Origin: Cyanobacteria bacterium REEB459
GTDB lineage: Bacteria; Cyanobacteriota; Cyanobacteriia; Phormidesmidales; Phormidesmidaceae
NCBI GenBank assembly: GCA_018970085.1
Contig: JAGWXD010000028.1
Location: 1 to 40,745, forward strand
Direction: 5' to 3'
DNA length: 40,745 nt
The notes under the pieces were generated by a model. The model was not told the origin of the DNA, made no database searches, and saw only the letters and a program-made list of their open reading frames with translations. This document shows positions 18,221-27,508 of the stretch, in pieces. Position numbers and translations under genes: made by a program. How positions within the stretch are numbered: position 1 is the stretch's first letter; the number at the start of each line of letters is the position of its first letter.

Positions 18221-18752
18221 GGCTTTTGCTCCTCAAAAACTAGGGGACACAAACTTAAGAGTTAGAAGGTCGGCGAAACCGATCCAGAATTACGGAAAAG
18301 TTTGGCACAAACCTTTCCTAGTGTAGGGTAGGGGGTTTAAAATCCAGTTTAAGAAAAGATGAATAAAGCTTCAGGTAGAGCCCAAAGGCAATGGGCTACA
18401 GGTTTAATTCGCAACTATTTTCCTGACTCAGGCCTTTAAAGTTCTTAAGCTCTAGTCAAGTTGTTTAGAACTTAATAGCCTGGGGATAGAGTAATGCTTA
18501 AAAGTAGCCCGATGATGCTCTATGAAGCAGGGTATTAAGGGTTAACTAAAGCACCTGGGGAAGCACCGAGTCATAGCGCCTAAGAGGATATTAAGGGCCT
18601 GGTCATGATTGCTCGACTACGGTAAAGGATTAATTAAACTTCTCTATAGCAATTCTTGAGCGGATGGAGGATGCCGTATCCCTGCTAACAAGGGGCTTAA
18701 GCCCCTTGTCTAGACTTCACTCGAATGGAAAACGCTATAGCCACGCCGGTTT
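18221..18752. other. Gene-free stretch containing a MITE-like element
   Basis: About 530 bases between the YvlD-like gene and rsgA. The only structured part is the inverted-repeat element at 18644-18740, listed separately. The rest is moderately AT-rich with no supportable gene. Confidence 0.5.
18644..18740. mobile_element. MITE-like element with a central palindrome
   Basis: A 97-bp segment begins CTATAGCAATTCTTGAG and ends with the opposite-facing CTCGAATGGAAAACGCTATAG, so CTATAGC/GCTATAG and looser flanking bases form terminal inverted repeats. A perfect 22-bp palindrome (18688-18709, half-site ACAAGGGGCTT) lies in the middle. The TA at each tip would suit an IS630/Tc1-type insertion. There is no coding capacity, so it would be non-autonomous. 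It lies just downstream of rsgA, whose stop codon is 13 bases away, and might also act as a terminator. Confidence 0.5.
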
Positions 18753-19844
18753 TTAACTGCGGCTTAGATCATCTAGATGGTCTGCCAGATCTTGATTTTG
18801 GCGCCGACGAGACAGCCGGCGATGCTTTTTGGGCTCTAGCAAGGGCTCTTGGTGGGTTGTACCCATCGGTTTGGTTTTAGTCTTCAGGGCGACCTCCCCC
18901 GGTTGACGACGTTGGGGGGAATCACGGATAGTAATCAGCTCTGTTAGTAGGGCCACATAAAAGGGATAGCGGTCCCAGGTGGTTCCCAGGGCACAGCCTG
19001 GCTCATCCCGGTGCAGGCAATTGCTAAACTGACACAGGTTATGGTTCTGAAAATACTGACGCACCTCGGGAAAACAGAAGGCTAACTCCTCAGGGGGCAA
19101 GGTTAAATCAGGCTGATTAAACCCAGGGGTATCGGCTAGAAAGCCTTCTGGCTCTAGCTCCAGCAGTTCCACATGGCGGGTGGTGTGGCGGCCCCGCCCC
19201 AGGCGTCCGGAGACCGCTCCGGTGCGCAATTTAGCCCGGGGAATCAGGTGATTAATCAGGCTGGACTTGCCTACCCCAGAGGGGCCGCAAATCACTGTAG
19301 TTTTACCTTGCAGGTAGGCCACCAAAGGAGTCTGCTGGGGTGGCGGGTGGAGGCTCAAGACCAGGGGACTGTAGCCCCATTGCTGTAGACGGAGCTGCCA
19401 ACGGTTAACGGTCTCTGGTGCCACCAGGTCTTGCTTATTTAGACAAATCCCTACATCCAGGCCGGTGGATTCGGCCTTAACCAAAAACCGACTGAGCTGC
19501 CAGGGATCGAGGCCGGGCTCCGCCAGGGCGAAGACGAGCAAAATCTGATCGACATTGGCGATCGCCGGTCGGTCTAGCATTGTTTGCCGGGGGTGCACCG
19601 CGGAGATCGCTCCCCGTTGGCCCTCCCAATCAGGGTCAACCACCTCGACCCAATCTCCCACCATTACCTGCTGCCCAATTTTTTTCAGACGGGCCCGGCG
19701 AGTACACAGCAGGGGGGGCAGACCTGACTCACCAGGGCAGGGCTGACCGCCCAGTTGCACCCGGTAAAAGTTAGCCTGCACAGCAGTAACTACCCCCCAA
19801 AGGCCGGGAGGCAGTTGACTCCTGGAGGAGAGGACCACACCCAT
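18753..19844 (-). CDS. rsgA: Small ribosomal subunit biogenesis GTPase RsgA
   Basis: The 363-residue circularly permuted GTPase helps late maturation of the 30S subunit. The motif order shows the permutation: NKQD (136-139, G4) comes before GPSGVGKSS (187-195, G1) and DTPG (238-241, G3). An OB-fold precedes it, and a C-terminal zinc site is visible as C271, C276, H278 and C284. The last 45 residues are basic and probably disordered, somewhat longer than usual. It is the last gene of the grpE-dnaK-dnaJ-tusA-like-rsgA run, three bases after the TusA-like gene. Confidence 0.96.
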   Translation of the reverse strand: MGVVLSSRSQLPPGLWGVVTAVQANFYRVQLGGQPCPGESGLPPLLCTRRARLKKIGQQVMVGDWVEVVDPDWEGQRGAISAVHPRQTMLDRPAIANVDQILLVFALAEPGLDPWQLSRFLVKAESTGLDVGICLNKQDLVAPETVNRWQLRLQQWGYSPLVLSLHPPPQQTPLVAYLQGKTTVICGPSGVGKSSLINHLIPRAKLRTGAVSGRLGRGRHTTRHVELLELEPEGFLADTPGFNQPDLTLPPEELAFCFPEVRQYFQNHNLCQFSNCLHRDEPGCALGTTWDRYPFYVALLTELITIRDSPQRRQPGEVALKTKTKPMGTTHQEPLLEPKKHRRLSRRRQNQDLADHLDDLSRS

Positions 19845-19847
19845 AGA

Positions 19848-20099
19848 TCACCTTGATCGCCGCACCTGCAAGACAAAATAGCTACCGCGATCAATCAGAG
19901 CCGCTATGGAGTAACCCTCCATAGCTAAGCTCTCAGGCACCTGCTCTACGGGTTCACCGGCATCTAACCAGACCTCCAGCAACTCCCCAGGGGGGGTTTT
20001 CTCCAGTTGTAATTTGGTGCGGACAAAATTAATCGGGCAGGGTGTACCCCTGAGATCAAGGCTGGTATAGGGAACTGGGGATAGTTCAGCATGACTCAT
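19848..20099 (-). CDS. TusA-family sulfurtransferase-like protein
   Basis: The 83-residue protein has the TusA/SirA fold. [16 protein letters not shown] contains the CPxx motif with the catalytic Cys (near residue 21), followed by the family spacing to [20 protein letters not shown]. TusA proteins relay persulfide sulfur for tRNA thiolation or other sulfur transfer. The start overlaps the dnaJ stop by four bases (ATGA), and rsgA follows after three bases, so it is embedded in the chaperone operon. The same arrangement is familiar in cyanobacteria, but its specific role there is not known to me. Confidence 0.9.
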   Translation of the reverse strand: MSHAELSPVPYTSLDLRGTPCPINFVRTKLQLEKTPPGELLEVWLDAGEPVEQVPESLAMEGYSIAALIDRGSYFVLQVRRSR

Positions 20100-21226
20100 C
20101 CGCGAAATAATCCTCCTAGAAATCCTTCAATCCCCCCCCGATTTACCTGTTCTCCCCGCATCTCTGCCAATTTTTCAATCAATTCCCGTTCCTCTGGTTT
20201 GAGTCTGGTAGGAATATTAACCTGAACCTTAATCAGGTGATCACCCCGGCTAACTGGATTACCCAACCTGGGCACCCCATGGTTTTCCAGGGTTAATACG
20301 GTGCCGGGTTGGGTACCGGCGGGCACATCAAATTCGATGGGGCCGTCAACTGTCTCGATCGTCAGTTTGCAACCCAAAATTGCTTGCAGGTAACTCAGGC
20401 GTAGATCGGAAAGGATATTAATCCCGTCTCGCTTAAAGGCAGGATCTTCGCTAACGAACAGATACACATAGAGATCCCCCGCAGGTCCTGCCCGCAATCC
20501 GGCATCCCCTTCCCCCGACACCCGTAATCGAGTGCCGTTATCAACTCCGGCGGGGACGCTGATTTTTAGCTTTTTGGTTTCCTGGACCTGACCGCTACCG
20601 CTGCAAGTGTCACAGCGGTCCTGGATGACTTCGCCGCTACCCTCACAGGTAGGACAGGCCGAAACCTGGGTAAAGCTCCCAAAGGGAGTGCGGGTAGCTC
20701 GCCGCACCTGGCCGCTGCCGCCGCAGGTGCCGCAGGAGGTAGGCCGGGTACCGGGCTTGGCTCCACTACCCTTGCAACTGGCGCAGGATTCTAGATGGCT
20801 GATCTTAATTTCTTTGTCGCCACCAAAAACCGCCTCTTTAAACTCAAGCTTTAAATCCAGACGCAGATCATCCCCCCGGGTAGGACTGCGACGGCGGCCC
20901 CCAGCCTGCCCAGCACCCCCGGCAAAGCCGCCGCCAAAGAAACTTTCAAAGATATCGGCGATACTGCCGACATCGCCGAAGTCCTGGTAGCCGGCACCAG
21001 CGGCACCGCCTACCCCAGCTTCACCAAAGCGATCGTAGCGGGCACGCACCTCTGGTTCTGATAACACCTCGTAGGCCCGGTTGATTTCTTTGAAGGTCTC
21101 TTCGGCCCCCGCATCCTTGTTCACATCTGGGTGATACTTGCGAGCTAGGCGCCGATAGGCACGTTTAATTTCATCCTGGTCGGCGCTGCGGGAAATGCCA
21201 AGCACATCGTAGTAATCACGGGCCAT
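20096..21226 (-). CDS. dnaJ: Chaperone protein DnaJ (type I Hsp40)
   Basis: The 376-residue co-chaperone stimulates DnaK ATPase activity and delivers substrates. The N-terminal J domain contains HPD (YHPDVNKD, about 31-38). A Gly/Phe-rich linker ([13 protein letters not shown]) follows. Four CxxCxGxG repeats form the zinc centre ([32 protein letters not shown]), and the C-terminal substrate-binding domains are complete. It is therefore a full-length type I DnaJ. It sits 89 bases downstream of dnaK and overlaps the TusA-like gene by four bases. Confidence 0.97.
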   Translation of the reverse strand: MARDYYDVLGISRSADQDEIKRAYRRLARKYHPDVNKDAGAEETFKEINRAYEVLSEPEVRARYDRFGEAGVGGAAGAGYQDFGDVGSIADIFESFFGGGFAGGAGQAGGRRRSPTRGDDLRLDLKLEFKEAVFGGDKEIKISHLESCASCKGSGAKPGTRPTSCGTCGGSGQVRRATRTPFGSFTQVSACPTCEGSGEVIQDRCDTCSGSGQVQETKKLKISVPAGVDNGTRLRVSGEGDAGLRAGPAGDLYVYLFVSEDPAFKRDGINILSDLRLSYLQAILGCKLTIETVDGPIEFDVPAGTQPGTVLTLENHGVPRLGNPVSRGDHLIKVQVNIPTRLKPEERELIEKLAEMRGEQVNRGGIEGFLGGLFRG

Positions 21227-21315
21227 AGGGGCTACCTAGACGAGTCCAGCTATAAACAAAAGTTTAAACTATCTTAGGAGTCCACAGTCCCTTTGAACAG
21301 GTGGGATTCCCGCCC

Positions 21316-23271
21316 CTAGTCGATCGCCTCATAGTCGGCGGCAACGGTGGATTCTAAATCGGCATCATCTTGACCCTGACTGGAGCTGGTGTCATGGCCC
21401 AGCGAATTAGGGCTGGAACTGGGATAAAGGTCGGGAAACCGCAGGTCTATCCCCTGGTCTACCTCAGGTTCGCGGTAAAGGCTAGAGCCCACACTAAAGA
21501 GGGCAGATTGGAGCACCTCGATCGCCGCCAACAGGTCCTGCGGGTTAGTAGCTGTAGACATCACCTGCCGTAGTTGGCCCGCTTTATCGGCTAAGTCGGC
21601 GCGCACAGCCTCCTCCATCAGGGCGGCATTTTCTCTGACCGTGGCTTCGTAGCTATAGAACAGGTTATCGGCCCGGTTAACCAGTTCGGCAAGCTGACGC
21701 CGCCGCCCATCGTCATCAGCAAACACTTCAGCGTCCTGACGCATTTTTTCCACTTCAGTGGGATTTAAGCCACCGGTATTGCTGATGCGAACACTCTGGG
21801 CTCGGCCGGTGCCCCGGTCTAAGGCGGCCACCTGCAAAATGCCATTGGCGTCAATTTCAAAGGACACCTCAATTTGGGGCACTCCCCGAGGGGCAGGGGG
21901 AATACCGGTAAGCTGAAACTTACCCAGACTTTTGTTGTCTTTAGCCATGGCCCGTTCCCCCTGGAGCACATGGATATCAACCACGGTTTGGCCATCGCTG
22001 GCGGTGGAAAATACCTGGGACTTACTGGTGGGAATGGTCGTGTTGCGATCAATCACCCGGGTAAACACCTCTCCCAGGGTTTCAATGCCCAGGGAAAGGG
22101 GAGTGACGTCCAGCAATAGCAGATCCTTAACTTCTCCCCCCAGCACCCCAGCTTGAATGGAGGCCCCCAGGGCCACAGATTCGTCGGGATTGACGGAGCG
22201 ATCGGGGGTTTTACCGTTGAAATAGTGGGTAATGGCCTGCTGTACCGCTGGAATGCGGGTGGACCCACCAACCAGTAAAATTCGGTCAATGGCATCAGGG
22301 GTAAGATCCGCATCCTTAAGGGATTGCTGTACTGGCTCCAGGGTTAATTTAATCAGGTTGGCTGACAACTGCTCAAAGGTTGAGCGACTGAGACCCATTT
22401 CCAGGTGCTTGGGGCCTGATTCGTCAGCCGTAATAAAGGGCAAATTAAGAGAGGTTGCAGTCAGGCTAGACAGCTCGATTTTGGCCTTTTCGGCAGCTTC
22501 TCGAATACGTTGCAGGGCCATGCGATCGCGCGAGAGGTCGATCCCTTCCTGGTCGAGAAAGGTGGCCAGCATCCATTCCACAATACAGTTATCAAAGTCA
22601 TCACCGCCGAGGTGGTTGTTGCCGGCAGTCGCCTTAACCTCAAACACACCGTCGCCAAGTTGCAAGATTGACACATCAAAGGTGCCGCCCCCCAGGTCAA
22701 ACACCAGAACCACCTGGTCTTGATCCTGTTTATCGAGGCCGTAGGCAAGGGCCGCCGCCGTCGGTTCGTTAATGATTCGCAAAACATTGAGACCGGCAAT
22801 CGTGCCGGCATCTTTTGTGGCCTGGCGCTGGGCATCGGTAAAGTAGGCTGGCACTGTAATCACCGCTTCAGTCACCTCTGCCCCCAAATAGGCCTCTGCA
22901 TCCTGCTTAAGTTTTTGCAGAATCATGGCAGAAATTTCCTGAGGGGTATAATTTTTGCCCCTAATCTGAACATCTACCGTACTATCTCGACCACTGACAC
23001 AGGTGTAGGGAACTCGTCCCCGCTCGGTTGCCGTATCATCCCAACGACGACCGATAAACCGCTTAATGCTATAAACCGTGTTTTCAGCATTGGTAACCGC
23101 CTGTCGCTTAGCCAATTGGCCCACCAGCCGCTCGCCATTTTTACCAAAGCCCACCATACTGGGCACCGTTCTACCCCCCTCGGTACTGGTAATGACCACG
23201 GGCTTACCACCCTCGAGAACGGCCACACAGCTATTGGTTGTGCCCAGATCGATGCCAATTACTTTTCCCAT
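21316..23271 (-). CDS. dnaK: Chaperone protein DnaK (Hsp70), DnaK2-like
   Basis: The 651-residue Hsp70 has the ATPase motifs [13 protein letters not shown] (5-17), [11 protein letters not shown] and [11 protein letters not shown], the interdomain linker [15 protein letters not shown], and a substrate-binding domain with a helical lid and a Ser/Asp-rich tail. Cyanobacteria carry several dnaK genes. The sequence (GRRWDDT...RVPYTC near residue 80) and linkage to grpE and dnaJ resemble the stress-induced DnaK2 type; that assignment is from memory of the family. It lies between grpE and dnaJ. No CIRCE element (TTAGCACTC-N9-GAGTGCTAA) was seen upstream, but a 12-bp palindrome TAGGGTACCCTA lies at 23391-23402. 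Confidence 0.98.
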   Translation of the reverse strand: MGKVIGIDLGTTNSCVAVLEGGKPVVITSTEGGRTVPSMVGFGKNGERLVGQLAKRQAVTNAENTVYSIKRFIGRRWDDTATERGRVPYTCVSGRDSTVDVQIRGKNYTPQEISAMILQKLKQDAEAYLGAEVTEAVITVPAYFTDAQRQATKDAGTIAGLNVLRIINEPTAAALAYGLDKQDQDQVVLVFDLGGGTFDVSILQLGDGVFEVKATAGNNHLGGDDFDNCIVEWMLATFLDQEGIDLSRDRMALQRIREAAEKAKIELSSLTATSLNLPFITADESGPKHLEMGLSRSTFEQLSANLIKLTLEPVQQSLKDADLTPDAIDRILLVGGSTRIPAVQQAITHYFNGKTPDRSVNPDESVALGASIQAGVLGGEVKDLLLLDVTPLSLGIETLGEVFTRVIDRNTTIPTSKSQVFSTASDGQTVVDIHVLQGERAMAKDNKSLGKFQLTGIPPAPRGVPQIEVSFEIDANGILQVAALDRGTGRAQSVRISNTGGLNPTEVEKMRQDAEVFADDDGRRRQLAELVNRADNLFYSYEATVRENAALMEEAVRADLADKAGQLRQVMSTATNPQDLLAAIEVLQSALFSVGSSLYREPEVDQGIDLRFPDLYPSSSPNSLGHDTSSSQGQDDADLESTVAADYEAID

Positions 23272-23390
23272 AGCCCACCGTGCTCAGCGATAGTAGTTAT
23301 TTATAAGTCTTCATTCATAGCCGGTAGGTATTTATCCGGATGAATTGAGAGAAAATTTTCATAGAAATAAAAATATATCGACTCTTGTCC

Positions 23391-23402
23391 TAGGGTACCC
23401 TA
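23391..23402. promoter_or_regulatory. Palindrome upstream of dnaK
   Basis: TAGGGTACCCTA is a perfect 12-bp palindrome in the 187-base gap between grpE and dnaK, 119 bases from the dnaK start. A regulatory role is only a guess; it could equally be chance. Confidence 0.2.
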
Positions 23403-23458
23403 CCAATCCAGGAAGGTGCGGTGATCAGGGGCAAAGGAGCAGAAATCTTAAGGGGCAG

Positions 23459-24121
23459 CTAGGCTATCTCCCCATCGGGGGGAAGGGGTTGGTCCTCCGG
23501 AGGAGCGGCCACCTTAACCATGGCGTGACGAAGTACCCGATCGCCCAGTTGATACCCCCGCACAAATTCTTCCATCACCGTACCTTCAGCATGGTCGGCA
23601 CTGGGTTGTCGCATCACGGCCTCGTGGAGCAGGGGGTTAAACTCCTGGCCCTCCGCTCGCATAGCCGATACCCCCAACCGTTTGAGGGCGTCTACCAGTT
23701 GTTTGTAAACCCCCTGATAGCTTTTGTGAATAGTCATTTCCGCTTCGGTTTGGGGTTTAATCTGCGAACGAGCCCGTTCAAAATTGTCTACAACCGGTAA
23801 CAAATCAATAATTGTATTACCTCGTACCTGGGCCTCCAGGTCTTCTTTTTCCTTGCTGGTGCGCTTGCGATAGTTCTCAAAATCAGCAGCAATCCGCATG
23901 GATTGGTTGGTTCGATCCTCCAATTCTGCCTGGAGGGTAGCCAACTGTTGCCTCAACTCGGCTACATCAAGGGCGGCAGGGACCTCCTCTAGGGTCTCTG
24001 CGGCCTCCATTGGCTGGTCAAAATCAATGTCGATGCTAGCGTCTTCTGCTCGCAATTCATCAATTTTTTCCACGTCGGGATTCGTATCAGAATAGTTAGT
24101 TTGATAGTCTTGCTCAACCAT
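23459..24121 (-). CDS. grpE: Nucleotide exchange factor GrpE
   Basis: The 220-residue protein releases ADP from DnaK. An acidic N-terminal part precedes a coiled coil (about 60-105), and the conserved FENYRKRTSKEKEDLEAQ, LPVVDNFERA and the C-terminal beta domain (VMEEFVRGYQLGDRVLRHAMVKVA) are all present. The ATG at 24121 is chosen because the ten upstream residues of the longer frame do not fit the family. It is the first gene of the chaperone run, so the stress-responsive promoter should lie in the short gap before glyQ. Confidence 0.96.
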   Translation of the reverse strand: MVEQDYQTNYSDTNPDVEKIDELRAEDASIDIDFDQPMEAAETLEEVPAALDVAELRQQLATLQAELEDRTNQSMRIAADFENYRKRTSKEKEDLEAQVRGNTIIDLLPVVDNFERARSQIKPQTEAEMTIHKSYQGVYKQLVDALKRLGVSAMRAEGQEFNPLLHEAVMRQPSADHAEGTVMEEFVRGYQLGDRVLRHAMVKVAAPPEDQPLPPDGEIA

Positions 24122-24220
24122 ACCAATCCGCCAATGATTCAATAAATACACTTTACAGGCTAAAGCTTAGCTCAATTAGGGAATTGCCGCTAATCCCTTT
24201 TTCTGTCCTGGTAGGGACCC

Positions 24221-25087
24221 TTAAGGTAAAAGGGGAAACCCTAGTTTTTCTCGCTGTTCTAAGTAGAGTTGGGCTACCCGCCGGGCCAGACCCCTGACCT
24301 GACGAATGTAGCGAGTCCGCTCGGTCACCGCAATCACCCCTCGGGCGTCGAGCAAATTAAAGGTATGGGAACACTTCAAGACGTAGTCGTAGCTGGGCAG
24401 CACCAGGGATCGATCCATCAGGGCTTGGGCTTCCTGCTGATAGAGTTCGAATAGCTTAAATAAGAGCTCTGGATTGGCAGCCTCAAAGTTATAGGTAGAG
24501 TTCTCAACTTCGGCCTGCAGGTAGATATCGCCGTAGGTGAGGTGATCATTCCAGGCAATTTTTGCGATCGCATCTACCTGCTGCAGATACATCGTCAGGC
24601 GTTCTAAACCGTAGGTCAGCTCAACGGAAACGGGCTGGCAATCAATGCCACCGCACTGCTGGAAATAAGTAAACTGAGTAACCTCCATGCCATCTAGCCA
24701 GACCTCCCACCCGACCCCCCAGGCACCTACCGCCGCGTCTTCCCAGTTGTCTTCGACAAATCGAATGTCGTGGTCTTCAGGTTTAATGCCCAGAGCTCGC
24801 AGAGACTCCAGGTAGGTGTCTTGAATATGGGCAGGCGAGGGCTTAATCAGTACCTGGTATTGGAAGTAGTGCTGGTAGCGGTTGGGATTTTCTCCGTAAC
24901 GGCCATCCGCTGGGCGGCGACAGGGTTCGGGGTAGGCTGCCGCCCAGGGTTCGGGGCCCAGGGCCCGCAAAAAGGTATGGGGACTTTTGGTGCCGGCGCC
25001 CTTCTCGGTATCGTAGGGCTGCATAATGACACAGCCCTGCTGAGTCCAAAAGTGATTCAGGGTAGCAATGACAGACTGAAAGTTCAC
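24221..25087 (-). CDS. glyQ: Glycine-tRNA ligase alpha subunit
   Basis: The 288-residue catalytic alpha subunit belongs to the bacterial (alpha-beta)2 glycyl-tRNA synthetase. [38 protein letters not shown] and [10 protein letters not shown] are hallmark blocks, and the class II motif region [12 protein letters not shown] is intact. The start codon is GTG at 25087, supported by AGAGG at proper spacing and by alignment with the family's conserved MNFQSVI start. The beta subunit gene (glyS) is not in the window, as usual when the two are unlinked. Confidence 0.97.
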   Translation of the reverse strand: MNFQSVIATLNHFWTQQGCVIMQPYDTEKGAGTKSPHTFLRALGPEPWAAAYPEPCRRPADGRYGENPNRYQHYFQYQVLIKPSPAHIQDTYLESLRALGIKPEDHDIRFVEDNWEDAAVGAWGVGWEVWLDGMEVTQFTYFQQCGGIDCQPVSVELTYGLERLTMYLQQVDAIAKIAWNDHLTYGDIYLQAEVENSTYNFEAANPELLFKLFELYQQEAQALMDRSLVLPSYDYVLKCSHTFNLLDARGVIAVTERTRYIRQVRGLARRVAQLYLEQREKLGFPLLP

Positions 25088-25178
25088 AGACGCCTCTTTT
25101 TACCGATCCAGATAGATACCTTAACCCACTCCCATAGTAGGGGATAGACCAGCCCAACTCCTCGTTAATGTCGACTGG

Positions 25179-25619
25179 TTAACGATGACTGGTACGAACA
25201 ATCCAATAGCCGATCGCCAGGGCAAAAATGGCAACGGCTAGACCTATCAGGGAAACTCCAGACACCTTAGCCAGGTCTAGAATAATAAACTTTCGGCCAA
25301 CGGCAGTGAGGGCGGTGGCCAGCACCAGCTCTACTTCTACCACATGGGTTTTAATGTAGGCGGTGATATTTTCTAAAATTTCAAGGGCAATTAAAACCCC
25401 CAGAAATAATCCAAAAATCTCGATGACAGGCTGGCCTAGAAAGTCATCTGGAGGAGTGGTAAAAATAGTTTTAGTCACCACCAGGGCCAGGTCGACCACC
25501 ATCGCCAAAATCACACCGATCATGCCGAGGGAGAGCACCTTAGAAATGGTTCCCTCAAACTGGTCTAATCGACGGATAAAGACTGGGTCTTGGAACTGTT
25601 CAAGCAAACGCCTGATCAT
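25179..25619 (-). CDS. PsiE-family membrane protein
   Basis: The 146-residue protein has four predicted membrane segments and the signature of the phosphate-starvation-inducible E family: FGLFLGVLIALEILENITAYIKTHVVEVELVLATAL-type spans with the KTH motif, and a basic FRxx N-terminus. The family name comes from an E. coli gene; its biochemical role is unknown. The ATG at 25619 is the only plausible start. It is unlinked to phosphate genes here, and lies between cysC and glyQ on the same strand with room for its own promoter. Confidence 0.8.
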   Translation of the reverse strand: MIRRLLEQFQDPVFIRRLDQFEGTISKVLSLGMIGVILAMVVDLALVVTKTIFTTPPDDFLGQPVIEIFGLFLGVLIALEILENITAYIKTHVVEVELVLATALTAVGRKFIILDLAKVSGVSLIGLAVAIFALAIGYWIVRTSHR

Positions 25620-25746
25620 ACAACCTGTTTAAAACAACCTGTTTAAAAAATCTCTGGGGTAACTCACATCAGTAAACCTGTTCTCTAATGGTAGCCGATG
25701 GCCGTGGGCTGGGTGGGCCAGGCATTTGGGCTAAACAACAGTAGCC

Positions 25747-26304
25747 TCAAGGGTCGCCGACCAGGGTGGCGACCTGAATGTATCCCAGGGTTTCTAACTT
25801 ACTTAACACCTTAACCACGCTTTCTTCGATGGTTTCCTGGTCGGTGTGGCAGTGGACCTCCGGATTGAGGGGGGCTTCGTAGGGGTCGTCAATACCGGTG
25901 AATTGCTTGATTTCGCCAGCTCGAGCCCGTTTGTATAGGCCTTTTACATCTCGAGTTTCACATACTTCCAGGGGGGCGTCTACGTAGACTTCGATAAAGT
26001 CGTCGATGCGATCGCGAACTTCATCGCGGACCTCTCGATAGGGAGAAATCGCCGACACCAGCACAATCACACCATTGCGAGTGAGCAGATGGGAGACAAA
26101 GCCAATGCGCCGGATATTTTCGTCCCGGTCTTCACGACTAAAACCCAAACCCTTGGTTAAGTTGGTGCGAACCACATCCCCATCCAGCACTTCTAGGCCG
26201 TAGCCCCAGGCTCGCAACTGGTCTTCAAGGGCCCGGGCGATGGTAGATTTACCCGATCCACTCAACCCTGTAAACCAAACCGTTACCCCGCGTCGCTGCT
26301 GCAT
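25747..26304 (-). CDS. cysC: Adenylyl-sulfate kinase
   Basis: The 185-residue kinase phosphorylates APS to PAPS in sulfate assimilation or sulfation. The P-loop is GLSGSGKS (13-20), LDGD (39-42) binds substrate, and [16 protein letters not shown] and [10 protein letters not shown] are family blocks. Length is typical of the stand-alone enzyme. The ATG at 26304 starts one residue before the conserved [12 protein letters not shown]. It diverges from the exonuclease-like gene at 26418. Confidence 0.96.
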   Translation of the reverse strand: MQQRRGVTVWFTGLSGSGKSTIARALEDQLRAWGYGLEVLDGDVVRTNLTKGLGFSREDRDENIRRIGFVSHLLTRNGVIVLVSAISPYREVRDEVRDRIDDFIEVYVDAPLEVCETRDVKGLYKRARAGEIKQFTGIDDPYEAPLNPEVHCHTDQETIEESVVKVLSKLETLGYIQVATLVGDP

Positions 26305-26417
26305 TAGCTGAATCCAATCCAGTTATCTTTGTTTACCATAGCATCGAAGGGTTTACCCCTAAATACCCAGCCGCAGGGATCTGGGGCAACTGTTCACTGG
26401 CCTGCAGGAGTTGGTTA

Positions 26418-27413
26418 ATGACTTTAATTACGGTGCGCCCGCAGGGGTTGTACTGCCAGCCAGGAGACTTTTTTATTGACCCCTGGCAGCCCGTAGACCG
26501 GGCCCTGATCACCCATGGTCACAGTGACCATGCTCGCTATGGGTCGGCCCACTATATTGCCACCCAGGAGTCCGCGCCCATTCTGCGCCACCGCTTGGGG
26601 GCCACGATCGGGCTGCAAGCGGTGGCCTACGGTAAACCCCTGAAACTGGGGGCAACCTGGGTATCGTTCCATGCCGCCGGCCATGTTCTGGGTTCGGCCC
26701 AAATTCGGGTGGAATATAAAGACGAGGTTTGGGTCGCCTCGGGCGATTACAAGCGCTGCGCTGACCCCTCCTGCGCCGCCTTTGAAGTGGTGCCCTGCGA
26801 TCGCTTTATTACCGAGGCAACCTTCGCCCTGCCCATTTACCGCTGGCAGAGTGGGGCTGCCACCGTAGCCCAGATCTACGATTGGTGGCAAGCCGATGAC
26901 CAACGACCGGCGATTTTGTTTTGTTATGCCTTTGGTAAGGCCCAGCGCATTCTCAGCGAGTTAGCCCAGTTGAGCGATCGCCCAGTTTACCTACATGGTG
27001 CCCTGGTCACCCTCACCGATCTATACCGGGCCCAGGGAGTTACCATGGTCCCGACCCTAGCAACCTCAGCGATGCCCCGCAGCCATGGCTATCGGGGAGA
27101 CCTGGTGCTAGCTCCCCCCAGCGCCTATCGCTCCAGCTGGATGCAACGCTTTAAGCAGCCCCGCACCGCCTTTGCCTCAGGCTGGATGGCAGTGCGGGGG
27201 GCACGGCGACAAAAGGGCTACGACCGGGGTTTTGTGCTGTCTGACCACGCCGACTGGCCAGGGCTAATTCAAACCATCCGGCAAACCGGGGCTAGCACCG
27301 TCTATGTTACCCATGGCCAGTCGGAGGTGCTCTCTCGCTATCTGCAAGAAGCTCTGGAAATCCAGGCCATGCCTTTAAAGACCCTATACGCAGAAGCCAC
27401 CGAAGAAGACTGA
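26418..27413 (+). CDS. Metallo-beta-lactamase-fold exonuclease, ligase-associated type
   Basis: The 331-residue protein has the metal-binding THGHSDHA motif (HxHxDH at 33-38), then HAAGHVLGSAQ, a second metal-binding block VASGDYK, and a late SDHADW, in the order of the beta-CASP/Artemis-like nuclease superfamily. The sequence best fits the 'ligase-associated DNA exonuclease' group, usually encoded with an ATP-dependent DNA ligase and an Lhr-like helicase. Neither partner is here. GGAG precedes the ATG. Its role is probably DNA end processing; RNA processing is an alternative for this fold. Confidence 0.85.
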   Translation: MTLITVRPQGLYCQPGDFFIDPWQPVDRALITHGHSDHARYGSAHYIATQESAPILRHRLGATIGLQAVAYGKPLKLGATWVSFHAAGHVLGSAQIRVEYKDEVWVASGDYKRCADPSCAAFEVVPCDRFITEATFALPIYRWQSGAATVAQIYDWWQADDQRPAILFCYAFGKAQRILSELAQLSDRPVYLHGALVTLTDLYRAQGVTMVPTLATSAMPRSHGYRGDLVLAPPSAYRSSWMQRFKQPRTAFASGWMAVRGARRQKGYDRGFVLSDHADWPGLIQTIRQTGASTVYVTHGQSEVLSRYLQEALEIQAMPLKTLYAEATEED

Positions 27414-27508
27414 AATCCTCTGCAGAGGCGGCTCAGCTAACGGATTTCCGCCCTAGACAGTAGGCCTAGGCCCACCTAAAATTCAGCCATCTGTAGTGTT
27501 GTATTGCT

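Noticed and set aside
23272-24220. CIRCE/HrcA operator before grpE or dnaK
   Set aside because: No TTAGCACTC-N9-GAGTGCTAA or close variant is visible in either gap.
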